Notes under the pieces: model-generated
What the model saw: the letters and a program-made list of their open reading frames with translations, nothing else
Databases searched by the model: none
Told to the model about the DNA's origin: nothing
Shown here: piece after piece, positions 29,105-39,724 of the stretch
Layout of the letters: every line of letters starts with the position of its first letter
Numbering within the stretch: the stretch's first letter is position 1
DNA from: Oleiphilus sp.
GTDB lineage: Bacteria; Pseudomonadota; Gammaproteobacteria; Pseudomonadales; Oleiphilaceae
Assembly: GCA_006212045.1 (NCBI GenBank)
Contig: PZPK01000002.1
Location: 124,001-188,000, forward strand
Direction of reading: 5' to 3'
Length of the DNA: 64,000 nt
Translations under genes and position numbers: made by a program

Positions 29105-30166
29105 ATGACAAACACATCAGCAATTGAAACCAAACCCATGCCCCTATCATTGCAGTGGCAGAAGTTACAACAGGAAGAACCCGGCATTCGTATTCGTAAT
29201 GCTGCCCAGACACTTGGCGTGAGTGAACTGGAGCTTCTGCTGACAAGATTGGGAGATGGCGTTTGCCTCCTGCGCAGGCAATTCGCCGAGTTACTGAAAG
29301 ACCTGGAGCAGGTCGGAACTGTCATGGCACTCACTCGGAACGAGCAGGTGGTTCATGAGCGGCACGGAATCTATACAGATTTTAAAACCAATAAAGCAGG
29401 CAATATGGGCATTTGTCTGGGCGACATTGATTTACGCACCTTTTTCAAACACTGGGCCGTGGCCTGCGCCGTAAATGAAGGCCGTGATGACCAGCCTCGC
29501 AGAAGTATCCAGTTCTTTGACATCGAAGGCACCGCGATCCACAAGGTCTACCTTACCGAGGCAACCGACGCAGTTCGGTGGGAGGCTTTGGTCGACAAAT
29601 ATCTGGAGCCAGAAATTCCCGGACCATTTGTCCCAGAATTGATTCCGGGGCAAAGCTATCCCAATGCAGGCCAAGTCTCCGCTCAGGATGTTCGCCAGCC
29701 GTGGGCCGAGCTCAAGGATGTACATCATTTTCAGGCATTGCTGAAACGACTGGGCATTGACCGCCTTGAAGCCCTTGAACTCGTGAGAAGCGCCTATGCC
29801 CAGCGTATTGGTAAAAACGCGATTGAACAGGTTCTGGAATTGGCAGCACGCGACCATCTCAACATTATGGTGTTTGTGGGAAACGGCAACATCGTTCAGA
29901 TTCACACCGGCGAAGTGCATAAACTAAGACGCACCGGACCATGGTTCAACGTACTGGATCCGACCTTTAATCTGCATATCAACACGCAAGACATTACTCA
30001 GGTATGGTCGGTCAAACGTCCGACGAGCGATGGTATCGTCACCTCAGTGGAATGTTTCAATGCGCGGCGAGAGCTGGTACTCACCTTCTTTGGCGCACGC
30101 AAACCCGGCCAGGCGGAACTCCCGGCCTGGCAGCAGCTTGTTGCGAGTCTGGAGCGCCTGCCATGA
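29105..30166 (+). CDS. hmuS: Haemin-degrading factor (HmuS/HemS/ChuS family)
   Basis: 353-residue cytoplasmic protein that receives imported haem and stores or degrades it. Two tandem halves of the family are visible (about 30-180 and 210-350), each with a LGRVMALTRN- or MVFVGNGNIVQIHTG-type strand block. GGGAGG stands 11 nt before the ATG. Its stop overlaps the start of hmuT (ATGA, 30163-30166). Confidence 0.94.
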   Translation: MTNTSAIETKPMPLSLQWQKLQQEEPGIRIRNAAQTLGVSELELLLTRLGDGVCLLRRQFAELLKDLEQVGTVMALTRNEQVVHERHGIYTDFKTNKAGNMGICLGDIDLRTFFKHWAVACAVNEGRDDQPRRSIQFFDIEGTAIHKVYLTEATDAVRWEALVDKYLEPEIPGPFVPELIPGQSYPNAGQVSAQDVRQPWAELKDVHHFQALLKRLGIDRLEALELVRSAYAQRIGKNAIEQVLELAARDHLNIMVFVGNGNIVQIHTGEVHKLRRTGPWFNVLDPTFNLHINTQDITQVWSVKRPTSDGIVTSVECFNARRELVLTFFGARKPGQAELPAWQQLVASLERLP

Positions 30167-31080
30167 GCGTAAAGGAATCGTCGCCTTCCAGATTTTCAGC
30201 CATGCTTAAGTTACTCGCCAGATGCGTACTATCGGGCATTCTGCTTGCCACGCCTGTATGGCTCCACGCACAAGCGAACTGCGCTGATGATGCTCCGGGT
30301 CGACAGGAATATCAACGGATTGTCTCTGTGGGCGGAGCCATCACCGAGACACTCTATGCTCTCAGGCAAGGCCATCGGGTTGTGGCAACCGATACCACCA
30401 GCTATTTCCCGGAAGCCGCAAAGAAAACGCCCAAGGTAGGCTATCAGCGGACACTTTCTACCGAGGGCATTCTGTCAACCAGGCCAGACCTGATTGTTGC
30501 TTCAGATCAGGCCGGCCCTCCTGCCGTTATCAGGCAACTTAAGGCCAGCGGCCTGACCTTCCGTACCTTGCCTACCGCGAGCGTTCTCGCGCAAGTGATC
30601 GACAATATCAGAGCGCTCAGCGCACTGCTGTGTGCAGTGCAGGCAGGCGAAGATCTGGTGATGGCGCTTCAAAACGAACGAAACAGGCTTCCCGAAATGG
30701 GCGGTCCATCTTCTCAAAAAGTACTGTTCATTATGCAACATGGCAGTGGCGCCCCTATGGTTGCCGGTGCAGCCACCAGTGCTGCCAGTATCATCAGGCT
30801 TTCCGGTGCCATGAATGCCGCGGAGCAATTTGAAGGATATAAACCACTGACGCCGGAAGCCCTGCTAGCGGCGCAACCGGACGTTATCCTGACAACCAAC
30901 ATGGGCCTTGAGCAGGCAGGCGGTCTGGAAGGCATTTTGGCATTACCCGGCGTCGGGCTGACACGTGCAGGAAAACAGAAAGCAATCATTTCGATGGACA
31001 GTCTACTCTTGCTCGGGTTTGGCCCGAGAACCATCGAAGCGGCCACAGCACTGCATCAACACCTCAAGGCATCCGGTTAA
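30163..31080 (+). CDS. hmuT: Haem ABC transporter periplasmic binding protein
   Basis: 305-residue helical-backbone binding protein carrying haem across the periplasm to HmuUV. The start at 30163 overlaps the hmuS stop; a longer frame into hmuS is not needed. A signal peptide ends near WLHAQA. The mature chain has RIVSVGGAITETLYAL, then GYQRTLSTEGILSTRPDLIVAS, in which the Tyr corresponds to the haem-ligating Tyr of HmuT/PhuT proteins. The permease follows 6 bp later. Confidence 0.93.
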   Translation: MSVKESSPSRFSAMLKLLARCVLSGILLATPVWLHAQANCADDAPGRQEYQRIVSVGGAITETLYALRQGHRVVATDTTSYFPEAAKKTPKVGYQRTLSTEGILSTRPDLIVASDQAGPPAVIRQLKASGLTFRTLPTASVLAQVIDNIRALSALLCAVQAGEDLVMALQNERNRLPEMGGPSSQKVLFIMQHGSGAPMVAGAATSAASIIRLSGAMNAAEQFEGYKPLTPEALLAAQPDVILTTNMGLEQAGGLEGILALPGVGLTRAGKQKAIISMDSLLLLGFGPRTIEAATALHQHLKASG

Positions 31081-31086
31081 ATCGAC

Positions 31087-32088
31087 ATGTTTCAGCAAAC
31101 ACAAGCGCTTATGGCCTGGGCGGTAATTCTGGCCGTTACGGCGGGAGTACTGATACTTTCCTTAAGTTCCGGTGCTTACCTATTGAGCTGGGAATACTTG
31201 ATCAGTTTCTCCTTTTCCGAGCTAGACCGGCAGGTACTGTGGGAAATCAGACTGCCAAGAGTTTTGCTTGCCGGCACGGTCGGCGCTTTGCTGGCCGTGT
31301 CCGGGGCGGCCTTACAAGGACTGTTTCGAAATCCGCTCGCAGACCCGGGACTCATTGGCATCTCCAGTGGTGCCGCACTGGCGGTGGCGATCACGCTTGT
31401 TGCGCTACCGGGTATTGCTGGCGAATGGGGCGTCTATGGACTTAGCCTGGCGGCCTTCCTGGGAGGATCGCTGACAGCCTCCATCATTTTCAGTCTGGCG
31501 GGGCGCAGCCATGATCAGATCATCCACCTGATTCTGGCTGGCGTTGCAATAAACGCGGTCGTGGGTGCCGCCGTCGGATTCCTGACTTATCTGAGTGATG
31601 ACCAACAGCTACGCGCATTAACCTTCTGGAGCATGGGCAGTTTTGGCGGTGCATTGTGGCCTGCCGTTGTTGTGACGATGAGCGCCGGAGTGCCTGCCAT
31701 CCTGCTACTCGTATTCAAGGCGCAGGATCTGAACAGGCTCCTGCTTGGAGAACAGGATGCGATTTACCTCGGTACGGACGTTGTCAGACTGAAGCAAATC
31801 ATCATCGTACTGACTTCCTTAGCGGTGGGCGTAGCGGTTGCTGTCTCCGGTATCATTGGATTTATCGGTCTGGTAGTGCCGCACCTGATCAGGCTCCTAT
31901 GGAGTGCCAATCACCAAACCCTGTTGCCGGCCTGCGCGCTATTTGGCGCAATTCTCGCCATGCTGGCAGATACACTGGCCAGGACTTTGGTGGCTCCCGC
32001 GGAAATGCCCGTGGGCATTATCACCAGCTTGATAGGCGGCCCATTTTTCCTGTGGCTGCTGAGCCGTTCGCGACAAACATTTAAATGA
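31087..32088 (+). CDS. hmuU: Haem ABC transporter permease (FecCD family)
   Basis: 333-residue polytopic inner-membrane permease of the BtuC/FecCD family, with about ten hydrophobic segments. Family landmarks are LPRVLLAGTVGALLAVSGAALQG and RNPLADPGLIGISSGAAL near the N-terminus and VSGIIGFIGLVVPHLIR, the coupling-helix region, near residue 260. It ends 10 bp before the ATPase gene. Confidence 0.95.
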   Translation: MFQQTQALMAWAVILAVTAGVLILSLSSGAYLLSWEYLISFSFSELDRQVLWEIRLPRVLLAGTVGALLAVSGAALQGLFRNPLADPGLIGISSGAALAVAITLVALPGIAGEWGVYGLSLAAFLGGSLTASIIFSLAGRSHDQIIHLILAGVAINAVVGAAVGFLTYLSDDQQLRALTFWSMGSFGGALWPAVVVTMSAGVPAILLLVFKAQDLNRLLLGEQDAIYLGTDVVRLKQIIIVLTSLAVGVAVAVSGIIGFIGLVVPHLIRLLWSANHQTLLPACALFGAILAMLADTLARTLVAPAEMPVGIITSLIGGPFFLWLLSRSRQTFK

Positions 32089-32098
32089 AGAAGCACCC

Positions 32099-32878
32099 AT
32101 GATCCGAATCAAAGCGACAAATATCGCCTATCAGGTGAAAGAGCGCAGAATACTGACTGACATCAATCTGGAACTGTCCGAAGGGGAATTCACCGTACTG
32201 ATCGGTCCAAATGGATCAGGAAAATCCAGCTTGCTGAAAATCCTGGCTGGCCTGGAAGCCCCGGAAAAAGGCGAGATCCTGTTCAACAATATGCCTTTGA
32301 AAAGCTATTCAACGCAGCAGCTATCGGCCTTGCGGGGAGTCTTGTCCCAGTCTATTCACCTGGGATTCCCCATGCGCAATCAGGAGATCGTCAAGCTGGG
32401 GATGCCTACGCGCACAAGACAGAACAATCATGATGAGTTAATCACATCTGCACTCGCCATGACCGGCTCCGAACACCTTGCCGATGCCAACTACGATCAC
32501 TGCTCTGGCGGCGAAAAAACACGCATTCAAATGAGCCGAATACTGGTCCAGTTATGGAGCAGCGAACATTTTCCAAGGCAGGTTCTTTTTTTGGATGAAC
32601 CCACGGCAGCACTGGATCTAAAATTTCAACTTGAAGTACTCAGGCTGTGCAAGGCCCTGTGCGATCAGGGAATGACGGTATTCTGCATCCTGCACGACCT
32701 CCAATTGGCCGCGCATTTTGCAGACCAGATACTCGTGATGCACAAGGGCACACTGATCGAACAAGGCACGCCCTCTACAGTCCTGAAAGAGGATATGATC
32801 GCCAGCATTTACGGCGTCAATTCCCATACATTTGTCCATCCTGCCAATCAAAAACCGATGATTGTGGCTTCGCCGTAA
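32099..32878 (+). CDS. hmuV: Haem ABC transporter ATP-binding protein
   Basis: 259-residue ATPase powering HmuU. Walker A GPNGSGKSS, Q-loop VLSQSI, signature CSGGEKTR (Cys replaces the usual Leu), Walker B VLFLDEPTAALD and the switch His in ILHDLQLAAHF. Last gene of the receptor-hmuY-hmuSTUV operon. Confidence 0.95.
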   Translation: MIRIKATNIAYQVKERRILTDINLELSEGEFTVLIGPNGSGKSSLLKILAGLEAPEKGEILFNNMPLKSYSTQQLSALRGVLSQSIHLGFPMRNQEIVKLGMPTRTRQNNHDELITSALAMTGSEHLADANYDHCSGGEKTRIQMSRILVQLWSSEHFPRQVLFLDEPTAALDLKFQLEVLRLCKALCDQGMTVFCILHDLQLAAHFADQILVMHKGTLIEQGTPSTVLKEDMIASIYGVNSHTFVHPANQKPMIVASP

Positions 32879-32961
32879 CCTGAAACAAGCAAAACAGAGG
32901 ACAGACCATGTTTGATTCTTCCCCTTAATTGTCTCCATCGTGTTTCCAGCGCCTTGCTAAA

Positions 32962-32994
32962 CTAAAACCCCGTTGAACCAAAAATCGGGGTTAG
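32962..32994 (+). terminator. Possible terminator after hmuV
   Basis: Inverted repeat CCCCG/CGGGG extended by CTAA/TTAG with a two-base bulge and a 13-nt loop, followed by a short TTTT four bases further on. It lies 84 bp past hmuV. The bulge and weak T-run make it uncertain. Confidence 0.35.
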
Positions 32995-33091
32995 TACCCT
33001 TTTCGATGTCCTACTAACGAAGGAGTCGAACCCGGAGTCAGCGCCTGCCCGGGCTGATATACTTCCGCTTTTGTTTTGCGGGCGAGTATTT

Positions 33092-34012
33092 ATGTTTTTG
33101 CATTTGGTCAACATTATTGGCCCGATCGTTCTGATCGTATTGGCGGGTTATATATATTCTCGCCGTTCTGATGCGGACATGAGCTTTGTGAACAGGGCAA
33201 ATATGGACCTGTTTGTACCCGCACTGATTTTCAGCACCCTGACAGGGCATGAATGGAGTTTCAGTGAATATTCAGGGCTGGTATACGCCGCCGCGTTGTT
33301 GATCGTATTGCCGGGCTTGCTCACCCTGCCTTTGTGCCGTCTTTGGCGTGTTGACTGGCGCGTGTTGATGCCCCCGATGATGTTCAATAATTCGGGGAAT
33401 CTGGGCATTCCCCTGTTCGTTTTTGCCTTCGGTGAAGAGATCCTGCCCATCGCTGTACTGGTGTTTATCGTAGAGAATACTCTGCACTTCACGCTGGGTG
33501 CCGCCATGTTGAATCACGGCAAATATTCCTGGTGGGAAACCATCAAATCTGTTGCAAGCTCACCCATGATACTGGCGACGGTGCTTGCGGTTATATTTCA
33601 CCAGCAGAGTTGGGCCTTACCCACAGTAGCAGAACGATCTATTGAACTGATTGGTGAGATTGCGATTCCGCTGATGCTGTTTGCATTGGGTATTCGCATG
33701 CGCAATCTGCGCTTCACCAGCGCCAGGCTCCCGCTGATTTCAGCTCTCTGGGTGCCAGCAACCGGAGTGCTTTCCATGGCGATCGTGTTATTGCTGGCAA
33801 GCGCCGGAACCCCATGGCTCCAGCTCAGCACCATGCAAACACAAATATTATGGCTATTCGCAGTATTGCCCCCTGCGGTGTTAAATTTTCTGGTCGCCGA
33901 ACGCTACCTGGATACCCCCCTGGAAAAGCAACAGGTCGCTGAGCTGGTACTATGGGGAAATCTCGCCAGCATAGCGACACTCACCGTGATGCTGGCTATG
34001 GTGATGCTTTGA
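33092..34012 (+). CDS. AEC family transporter (auxin efflux carrier fold)
   Basis: 306-residue inner-membrane protein with about ten hydrophobic segments and the AEC-family signatures FNNSGNLGIPLFVFAFG (the first-half discontinuous helix) and ERSIELIGEIAIPLMLFALG (second half). Bacterial members move organic acids or unknown solutes. I start at the ATG at 33092; an upstream TTG is less likely. No neighbouring enzyme hints at a substrate. Confidence 0.9.
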   Translation: MFLHLVNIIGPIVLIVLAGYIYSRRSDADMSFVNRANMDLFVPALIFSTLTGHEWSFSEYSGLVYAAALLIVLPGLLTLPLCRLWRVDWRVLMPPMMFNNSGNLGIPLFVFAFGEEILPIAVLVFIVENTLHFTLGAAMLNHGKYSWWETIKSVASSPMILATVLAVIFHQQSWALPTVAERSIELIGEIAIPLMLFALGIRMRNLRFTSARLPLISALWVPATGVLSMAIVLLLASAGTPWLQLSTMQTQILWLFAVLPPAVLNFLVAERYLDTPLEKQQVAELVLWGNLASIATLTVMLAMVML

Positions 34013-34106
34013 AAAACAGGGCATTTGCATTTATTCCCCCCTGCCTAGCGCTTGCGTACTGACTAAACTATTATGATCTAAAAATGATCTATAAGAGTAA
34101 AACCGA

Positions 34107-35267
34107 ATGGGCCGGGAAATAACAATCTCAAGCGAAGACGCAAACAAACCTGCTCACTCCTTGGACCGGACATCTGCTGATCAAGCCTTGCGTTTACAGC
34201 GCTTATCCATGTCTTTCCGCTCGTATCTCTTCACATTTACACTGGTATGCTTTTGCTGGTTTCAGGGCATGATCGCTGGGTCGATTGTCTTTCATTACGG
34301 TGCTTTTGTGCTGCTTTTGAACCTGTGTTTCTTTGCCCTGATCAAGACTGGCCACAATTTGCGCTACAGCGACCCCAGTATGACATTCGCGCAAATAATA
34401 ACTTCAATTATACCAGCCATGTACGTCATGTACTTTCTCGACTCGGGCCACGTGCGCTCGGTATTTTTGTATCTTGGAATTGTGCCAGCACTCTACGGCA
34501 TACTGGGCCTCAATACGCGTCAGTTTATTAAGGTTGCCGTCTGGTATGTCATCGTTTTCAGCACGATGCTTTCGTTATTGCTAGTGTACCGGCCAACTGC
34601 GATGAATTTATCCCTGGAAGTCATTCAGCTACTCGCATTGATTCTGGTGATGTCCCAAATGGCCTGGATCGGTGGCTACATCAACAAGTTGCGATCCAAA
34701 CTTCGAAAGCGAAACATTGAACTGCAATCAACCACCAAACAACTCGAGGAGGCACTGGAGCAATTAGGTGAAGTGGCACGCCGGGATGAACTAACCGGTT
34801 TGTATAATCGCCGACATTTATTCGAAGTTCTGGACCAAGAACGCAACAGAGTTCATCGCAAACATGAAACCTTTAGCGTCTGCATTGCAGACATTGATTT
34901 CTTTAAGCAGGTAAACGATACGCACGGGCATCAGGTGGGTGATCAGGTCTTGCGCAAAGTCGCACATGAACTGAATGAGAGTCTACGCAATATCGACTGT
35001 ATCGGACGCTATGGGGGCGAAGAGTTTTTAATTGTTCTGCCACAAACGGCATTAAATGGCGCGATTATAAAAGCAGAGCGGTTTCGTCAACATATTGAAA
35101 ACCTATCCTTCAGCAGTGATGGAGAATCCTTTCAGGTCACGCTGTCTATCGGTCTCGCAGAGCATAAGTTGGAAGAAAGCGTCGATGACACCATCCAGAG
35201 AGCAGACGAAGCACTCTATCGCGCAAAAAACAGCGGCCGAAATAGAACAGTTAGTGAACAGGATTAA
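34107..35267 (+). CDS. Membrane-bound diguanylate cyclase (GGDEF)
   Basis: 386-residue c-di-GMP synthase. Six hydrophobic segments occupy residues about 40-200, then a short coiled-coil linker (about 200-232) and the GGDEF domain with LTGLYNRRH. The active site is GGEEF (303-307) and an intact inhibitory RxxD I-site is at 294-297, five residues ahead, so the enzyme should be active and feedback-controlled. The signal sensed by the membrane part is unknown. No phosphodiesterase domain. Confidence 0.93.
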   Translation: MGREITISSEDANKPAHSLDRTSADQALRLQRLSMSFRSYLFTFTLVCFCWFQGMIAGSIVFHYGAFVLLLNLCFFALIKTGHNLRYSDPSMTFAQIITSIIPAMYVMYFLDSGHVRSVFLYLGIVPALYGILGLNTRQFIKVAVWYVIVFSTMLSLLLVYRPTAMNLSLEVIQLLALILVMSQMAWIGGYINKLRSKLRKRNIELQSTTKQLEEALEQLGEVARRDELTGLYNRRHLFEVLDQERNRVHRKHETFSVCIADIDFFKQVNDTHGHQVGDQVLRKVAHELNESLRNIDCIGRYGGEEFLIVLPQTALNGAIIKAERFRQHIENLSFSSDGESFQVTLSIGLAEHKLEESVDDTIQRADEALYRAKNSGRNRTVSEQD

Positions 35268-35462
35268 AGTGTATTAGTTCCGACTTTATCTGGGTAGAGT
35301 GGGTAGAACCCTTGTTCAAAGGAAAGGGGGCAGCTCTAGTTTATCTAGCTAAGAGGTGTCTAGGAAATTAGTGGCGATTCAGACCAAGGATGAGTTGGTA
35401 GCCTACAAACCACAAATACAGGTGAGTGATTTAATCAAAGAACTGACACAAGGGGAGAGAAT
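35268..35462. other. Intergenic region with a possible lone IS3-type end
   Basis: 195 bp between the cyclase and the 3' end of tRNA-Pro. At 35357-35381 there is a 25-mer starting TGTCTAGGAA and ending GGCGATTCA; its reverse complement begins TGAATCGCC, the style of IS3-family terminal repeats as I recall them. No second end or transposase is present. A short open + frame crosses it without a start or recognisable protein. Confidence 0.3.
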
Positions 35463-35539
35463 TGGTCGGGACGGGAGGATTTGAACCTCCGACCACCTGC
35501 ACCCCATGCAGGTGCGCTACCAGGCTGCGCTACGCCCCG
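35463..35539 (-). tRNA. tRNA-Pro (anticodon GGG)
   Basis: 77-nt gene with encoded CCA. Acceptor arms CGGGGCG-type and its complement, the D-arm, an anticodon stem CCTGC/GCAGG with loop ATGGGGT (anticodon GGG) and T-loop TTCAAAT are all present. It lies downstream of the merR terminator, so is a separate unit. Confidence 0.95.
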
Positions 35540-35584
35540 ATCTTATCCAGTCAGGCCAGAAATGGCCCTCCGAAAGAGCGGCAG

Positions 35585-35590
35585 ATCATA
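35585..35590 (-). promoter_or_regulatory. Likely -10 of the tRNA-Pro promoter
   Basis: TATGAT read on the - strand (5 of 6), followed by a GC-rich discriminator CTGCCGC, about 45 nt before the tRNA 5' end. The -35 is poor, so this rests on the -10 and position. Confidence 0.4.
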
Positions 35591-35613
35591 CCTGAAGCAT
35601 TGGGAGAAATAAA

Positions 35614-35645
35614 CAAAAAAACGCCGCAATTTTGCGACGTTTTTT
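35614..35645 (-). terminator. Intrinsic terminator of the thrS-ihfA-merR operon
   Basis: Stem CGCAA/TTGCG extended to AACG/CGTT with one G-T pair, followed on the - strand by seven T. About 30 bp after the merR stop. The + strand also shows a T-run, so it may work in both directions. Confidence 0.8.
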
Positions 35646-35675
35646 GAGGTGATGGCGCGATAGTTTTTCGCTTAC

Positions 35676-36032
35676 TTAACTGTTTAAAACAGCAAGCACT
35701 TCCTCTAGCTCGGCGATCATTTGTTTAATCAACTGGCTGTTCTTGGTGACTTCACCTTCGGAATCATCGCTACTCAGCTTCTGCTTTGCACCACCAATGG
35801 TATAGCCCTGATCATACAACAGGCTTCGAATCTGTCGAATCGTGAGGACATCCTGACGCTGATAATAACGCCGGTTGCCACGTCTTTTGACAGGCGATAG
35901 CTGAGGAAACTCCTGCTCCCAATACCTGAGAACATGGGCTTTCACACCACACAGTTCGCTCACTTCCCCGATAGTAAAATAGCGTTTACCGGGGATGGCG
36001 GGAAGTTCTAGATTATGACTGGGTTCCAGCAT
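35676..36032 (-). CDS. MerR family transcriptional regulator
   Basis: 118-residue DNA-binding protein with an N-terminal winged helix-turn-helix ([22 protein letters not shown], then the wing [12 protein letters not shown]) and a C-terminal dimerisation helix without metal-binding cysteines. This MerR protein downstream of ihfA is conserved across many gammaproteobacteria but has no agreed regulon. Its start lies inside the end of ihfA (20-nt overlap), so translation is coupled. Confidence 0.92.
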   Translation of the reverse strand: MLEPSHNLELPAIPGKRYFTIGEVSELCGVKAHVLRYWEQEFPQLSPVKRRGNRRYYQRQDVLTIRQIRSLLYDQGYTIGGAKQKLSSDDSEGEVTKNSQLIKQMIAELEEVLAVLNS

Positions 36033-36315
36033 AGGCTTCTACTTTCGCTTTTAATTTTTGTCCTGGTCTAAAAGTAACAACTCGTCTTGCTGAGATTGGT
36101 ATTTCTTCACCGGTTTTCGGATTACGACCTGGGCGCTGTTTTTTGTCCCTGAGATCAAAGTTGCCGAATCCTGATAATTTGACCTGTTCATTATGGCCCA
36201 AGGCATCGGCTATTTCGCCAAAAAATGCTTCGACCATTTCTTTTGATTCACGCTTATTGAGACCAACTTCGTCATATAAGCACTCGGCCATATCCGCTTT
36301 TGTCAAAGCGCCCAT
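36013..36315 (-). CDS. ihfA: Integration host factor subunit alpha
   Basis: 100-residue DNA-bending protein that pairs with IhfB. It has [14 protein letters not shown] at the start, the body [21 protein letters not shown], whose proline intercalates DNA, and [11 protein letters not shown] near the end, all diagnostic. It starts 3 bp after pheT, the classical arrangement. Confidence 0.97.
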   Translation of the reverse strand: MGALTKADMAECLYDEVGLNKRESKEMVEAFFGEIADALGHNEQVKLSGFGNFDLRDKKQRPGRNPKTGEEIPISARRVVTFRPGQKLKAKVEAYAGTQS

Positions 36316-36318
36316 GCT

Positions 36319-38691
36319 TTAACTCCTTAATCGTGCATCAAACTTATCTGAAAGCGCAGTAACTATCTGATCAAACGCGCGTGCGATTTCTTCGTCATTC
36401 AGGGTTCTGTCGGCCCTTTGCCATATCAGTCCCATGCCCACGCTGCGCTGATCCGCCCCCAGATTCTCGCCGGTATAAACGTCGAAAACGTTGAGGTCTA
36501 CCAAATCACTACCTGCATTTTGTCTTACGACGGCTTCAATATCTTTGAAGGGCACCTCATTATTCAACTGAATTGCCAGATCCCGTCTCACTTCAGGGAA
36601 CCGGGATACCGCTGTAAATCGCGGCACACGCCCTTTAACCGTCAATTCTAAGCATAGTTCAAACATATATACCGAGCCATTCAAATCCATTGAATTTTGT
36701 AATTTTGGGTGAACTGCACCTACATAACCCAATATTTGCCCTTGTTTGAGTATTTTGGCTGTCTGTCCGGGGTGTAAAGCCGGGTGACTGGCCTTCTCGA
36801 AGACAATTCCATCGTCGATAGGAAGCAAGAATGACTCCAAGTCTGCTTTAATATCGAAAAAATCAAAATTGCGTTTCTGATTAGACCAGTTCTCCGGCTC
36901 TGCCTTACCCGCGATAATGCCGGAAATCATTCGTGTCTGATTGATTTCGCCCGACTCTTCTACAAATTTCAAGCCTGTTTCAAACAGTTTGATACGACTT
37001 TGCTGCCTGTTCTGGTTGTAGGAAACTGCCTGTAGAAGCCCGGTCCAAAGAGAGGTACGCATCACCGCCATGTCCGAAGAGATCGGATTCGCCAGAGCAA
37101 TCGCTTTCTGATTCGGCTCTACCTGGTCCTGCAACACCTGATCAACAAAGCTGTAGGTGATGGCTTCCTGATAGCCTAAACTCACCAGCGTGTCGGCAAT
37201 CTGATCGACATCCCAACGCGCTTCCGCTTTGGGTGTCAGGACCATATCAGCACTGGCATGCACTTGCGGCAAATTATTGTAGCCATAAATGCGGCCAACT
37301 TCTTCCACCAGATCCGGTTCAATGGAGATATCGAAGCGATAGCTTGGCACTTTGAATGTCCATGCGCCCTCTTCATGCGCTTCGAGCGTCAGCCCGAGAC
37401 GTGTCAGAATTTCCTCGGTTTCTGCATGAGGGATATCGATGCCCAGCAAGGCTTCCAGTTTCTTGGCCCTTAAGGTGACAGAGCGGGCTTGCGGTAAATA
37501 ATCCTGTTCCAGCGCTTCAATCACCGGTCCCGGCTTGCCTCCCATAATATCGATCATCAGCTGTGTCGCACGCTCAATGGCTCTGAACTGCAAGTCGTAA
37601 TCCACCCCTCGCTCAAAGCGGTGCGATGAATCTGTATGCAATCCATAGGACCGTGCTTTGCCCGCTATTGCTATTGGACTAAAGAATGCACACTCAAGAA
37701 AGATGTCCTGGGTCGATTCAGACACGCCCGAATCCAGCCCCCCCATCACGCCAGCAATCGCCAATGCTTTCGATTCATCGGCGATGACCAGCGTATCGGA
37801 GCGTAAAGCAATCTCCTGTTCGTCCAGCAGCGTTATTTTCTCACCCTCTTCTGCATGGCGCACGACGATGGCGCCCTGCAAGCGGTCCAGGTCGAAGGCA
37901 TGCATGGGCTGACCAAGTTCCAACAGAATATAATTGGTCACATCAACCGCCGGATCAATGCTGCGCAATCCGCAGCGGCGCAACTTTTCCTTCATCCACA
38001 AGGGCGTTTCAGCCTTGATATTCACACCTTTGATTACTCGACCCAGATATTTTGGGCAAGCTTCGGCGGCTTCCAGTCGTACCTCAAAGGTTTCTTCCGT
38101 TTCCGGGTTGATCCTGGGGATAGAGGGTGCGTTTACTTCTGCCTTGTTCAGCACTCCGACTTCTCGTGCAAGACCGGCAATAGAGAGACAGTCACTTCGG
38201 TTCGGTGTCAGATCCACTTCAATCGTCTGATCATTCAGCGACAGATAATCCCGGAGATTGTCTCCGACTGGCGCATCGTTCGCCAATTCCATCAAACCAT
38301 CGGACGCATCGGACAAACCAAGCTCCGCTTCGGCACACAACATGCCGAAAGATTCGACGCCGCGTAATTTGGCTTTCTTGATCTTAAAATCACCAGGCAA
38401 TACAGCACCAACCTGGGCGAAAGGCACTTTCATTCCCTGATTTGCGTTAGGCGCACCACAGACGACCTGATAGGTCTCTTGTCCATCACTGACTGCACAA
38501 ACGCGTAGTTTGTCGGCATCGGGGTGCTGCTCAACAGAGAGGATCTCGGCAACCACCACGCCCGAAAATTCGGCCGCGACCGGTTCGACGCCATCGACTT
38601 CCAGACCAGCCATAGTAATTTGTTCTACGAGGGTATCCGTATCGATAGAAGGGTTAACCCACTCTCTTAACCATTGTTCGCTGAATTTCAT
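36319..38691 (-). CDS. pheT: Phenylalanyl-tRNA synthetase beta subunit
   Basis: 790-residue beta chain of the alpha2-beta2 enzyme. An N-terminal tRNA-binding OB-domain (VVAEILSVEQHPDADKLRVC), B3/B4 editing domain, B5 domain, the inactive catalytic-like core, and a C-terminal ferredoxin-fold anticodon-binding domain (FPEVRRDLAIQL) are all in order. Length is typical. Follows pheS by 20 bp. Confidence 0.97.
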   Translation of the reverse strand: MKFSEQWLREWVNPSIDTDTLVEQITMAGLEVDGVEPVAAEFSGVVVAEILSVEQHPDADKLRVCAVSDGQETYQVVCGAPNANQGMKVPFAQVGAVLPGDFKIKKAKLRGVESFGMLCAEAELGLSDASDGLMELANDAPVGDNLRDYLSLNDQTIEVDLTPNRSDCLSIAGLAREVGVLNKAEVNAPSIPRINPETEETFEVRLEAAEACPKYLGRVIKGVNIKAETPLWMKEKLRRCGLRSIDPAVDVTNYILLELGQPMHAFDLDRLQGAIVVRHAEEGEKITLLDEQEIALRSDTLVIADESKALAIAGVMGGLDSGVSESTQDIFLECAFFSPIAIAGKARSYGLHTDSSHRFERGVDYDLQFRAIERATQLMIDIMGGKPGPVIEALEQDYLPQARSVTLRAKKLEALLGIDIPHAETEEILTRLGLTLEAHEEGAWTFKVPSYRFDISIEPDLVEEVGRIYGYNNLPQVHASADMVLTPKAEARWDVDQIADTLVSLGYQEAITYSFVDQVLQDQVEPNQKAIALANPISSDMAVMRTSLWTGLLQAVSYNQNRQQSRIKLFETGLKFVEESGEINQTRMISGIIAGKAEPENWSNQKRNFDFFDIKADLESFLLPIDDGIVFEKASHPALHPGQTAKILKQGQILGYVGAVHPKLQNSMDLNGSVYMFELCLELTVKGRVPRFTAVSRFPEVRRDLAIQLNNEVPFKDIEAVVRQNAGSDLVDLNVFDVYTGENLGADQRSVGMGLIWQRADRTLNDEEIARAFDQIVTALSDKFDARLRS

Positions 38692-38711
38692 CGGACTTTT
38701 TTTACCCTGTC

Positions 38712-39710
<999 letters not shown>

Positions 39711-39724
39711 TTACTCTGCTCCAA

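Noticed and set aside
30004-30162. Longer N-terminus for hmuT inside hmuS
   Set aside because: The ATG at 30163 gives a normal signal peptide and a standard ATGA overlap.
35268-35461. Pseudogene of an integrase or transposase beside tRNA-Pro
   Set aside because: Short open frames exist but none shows a recognisable motif; only the possible IS end is kept as weak.
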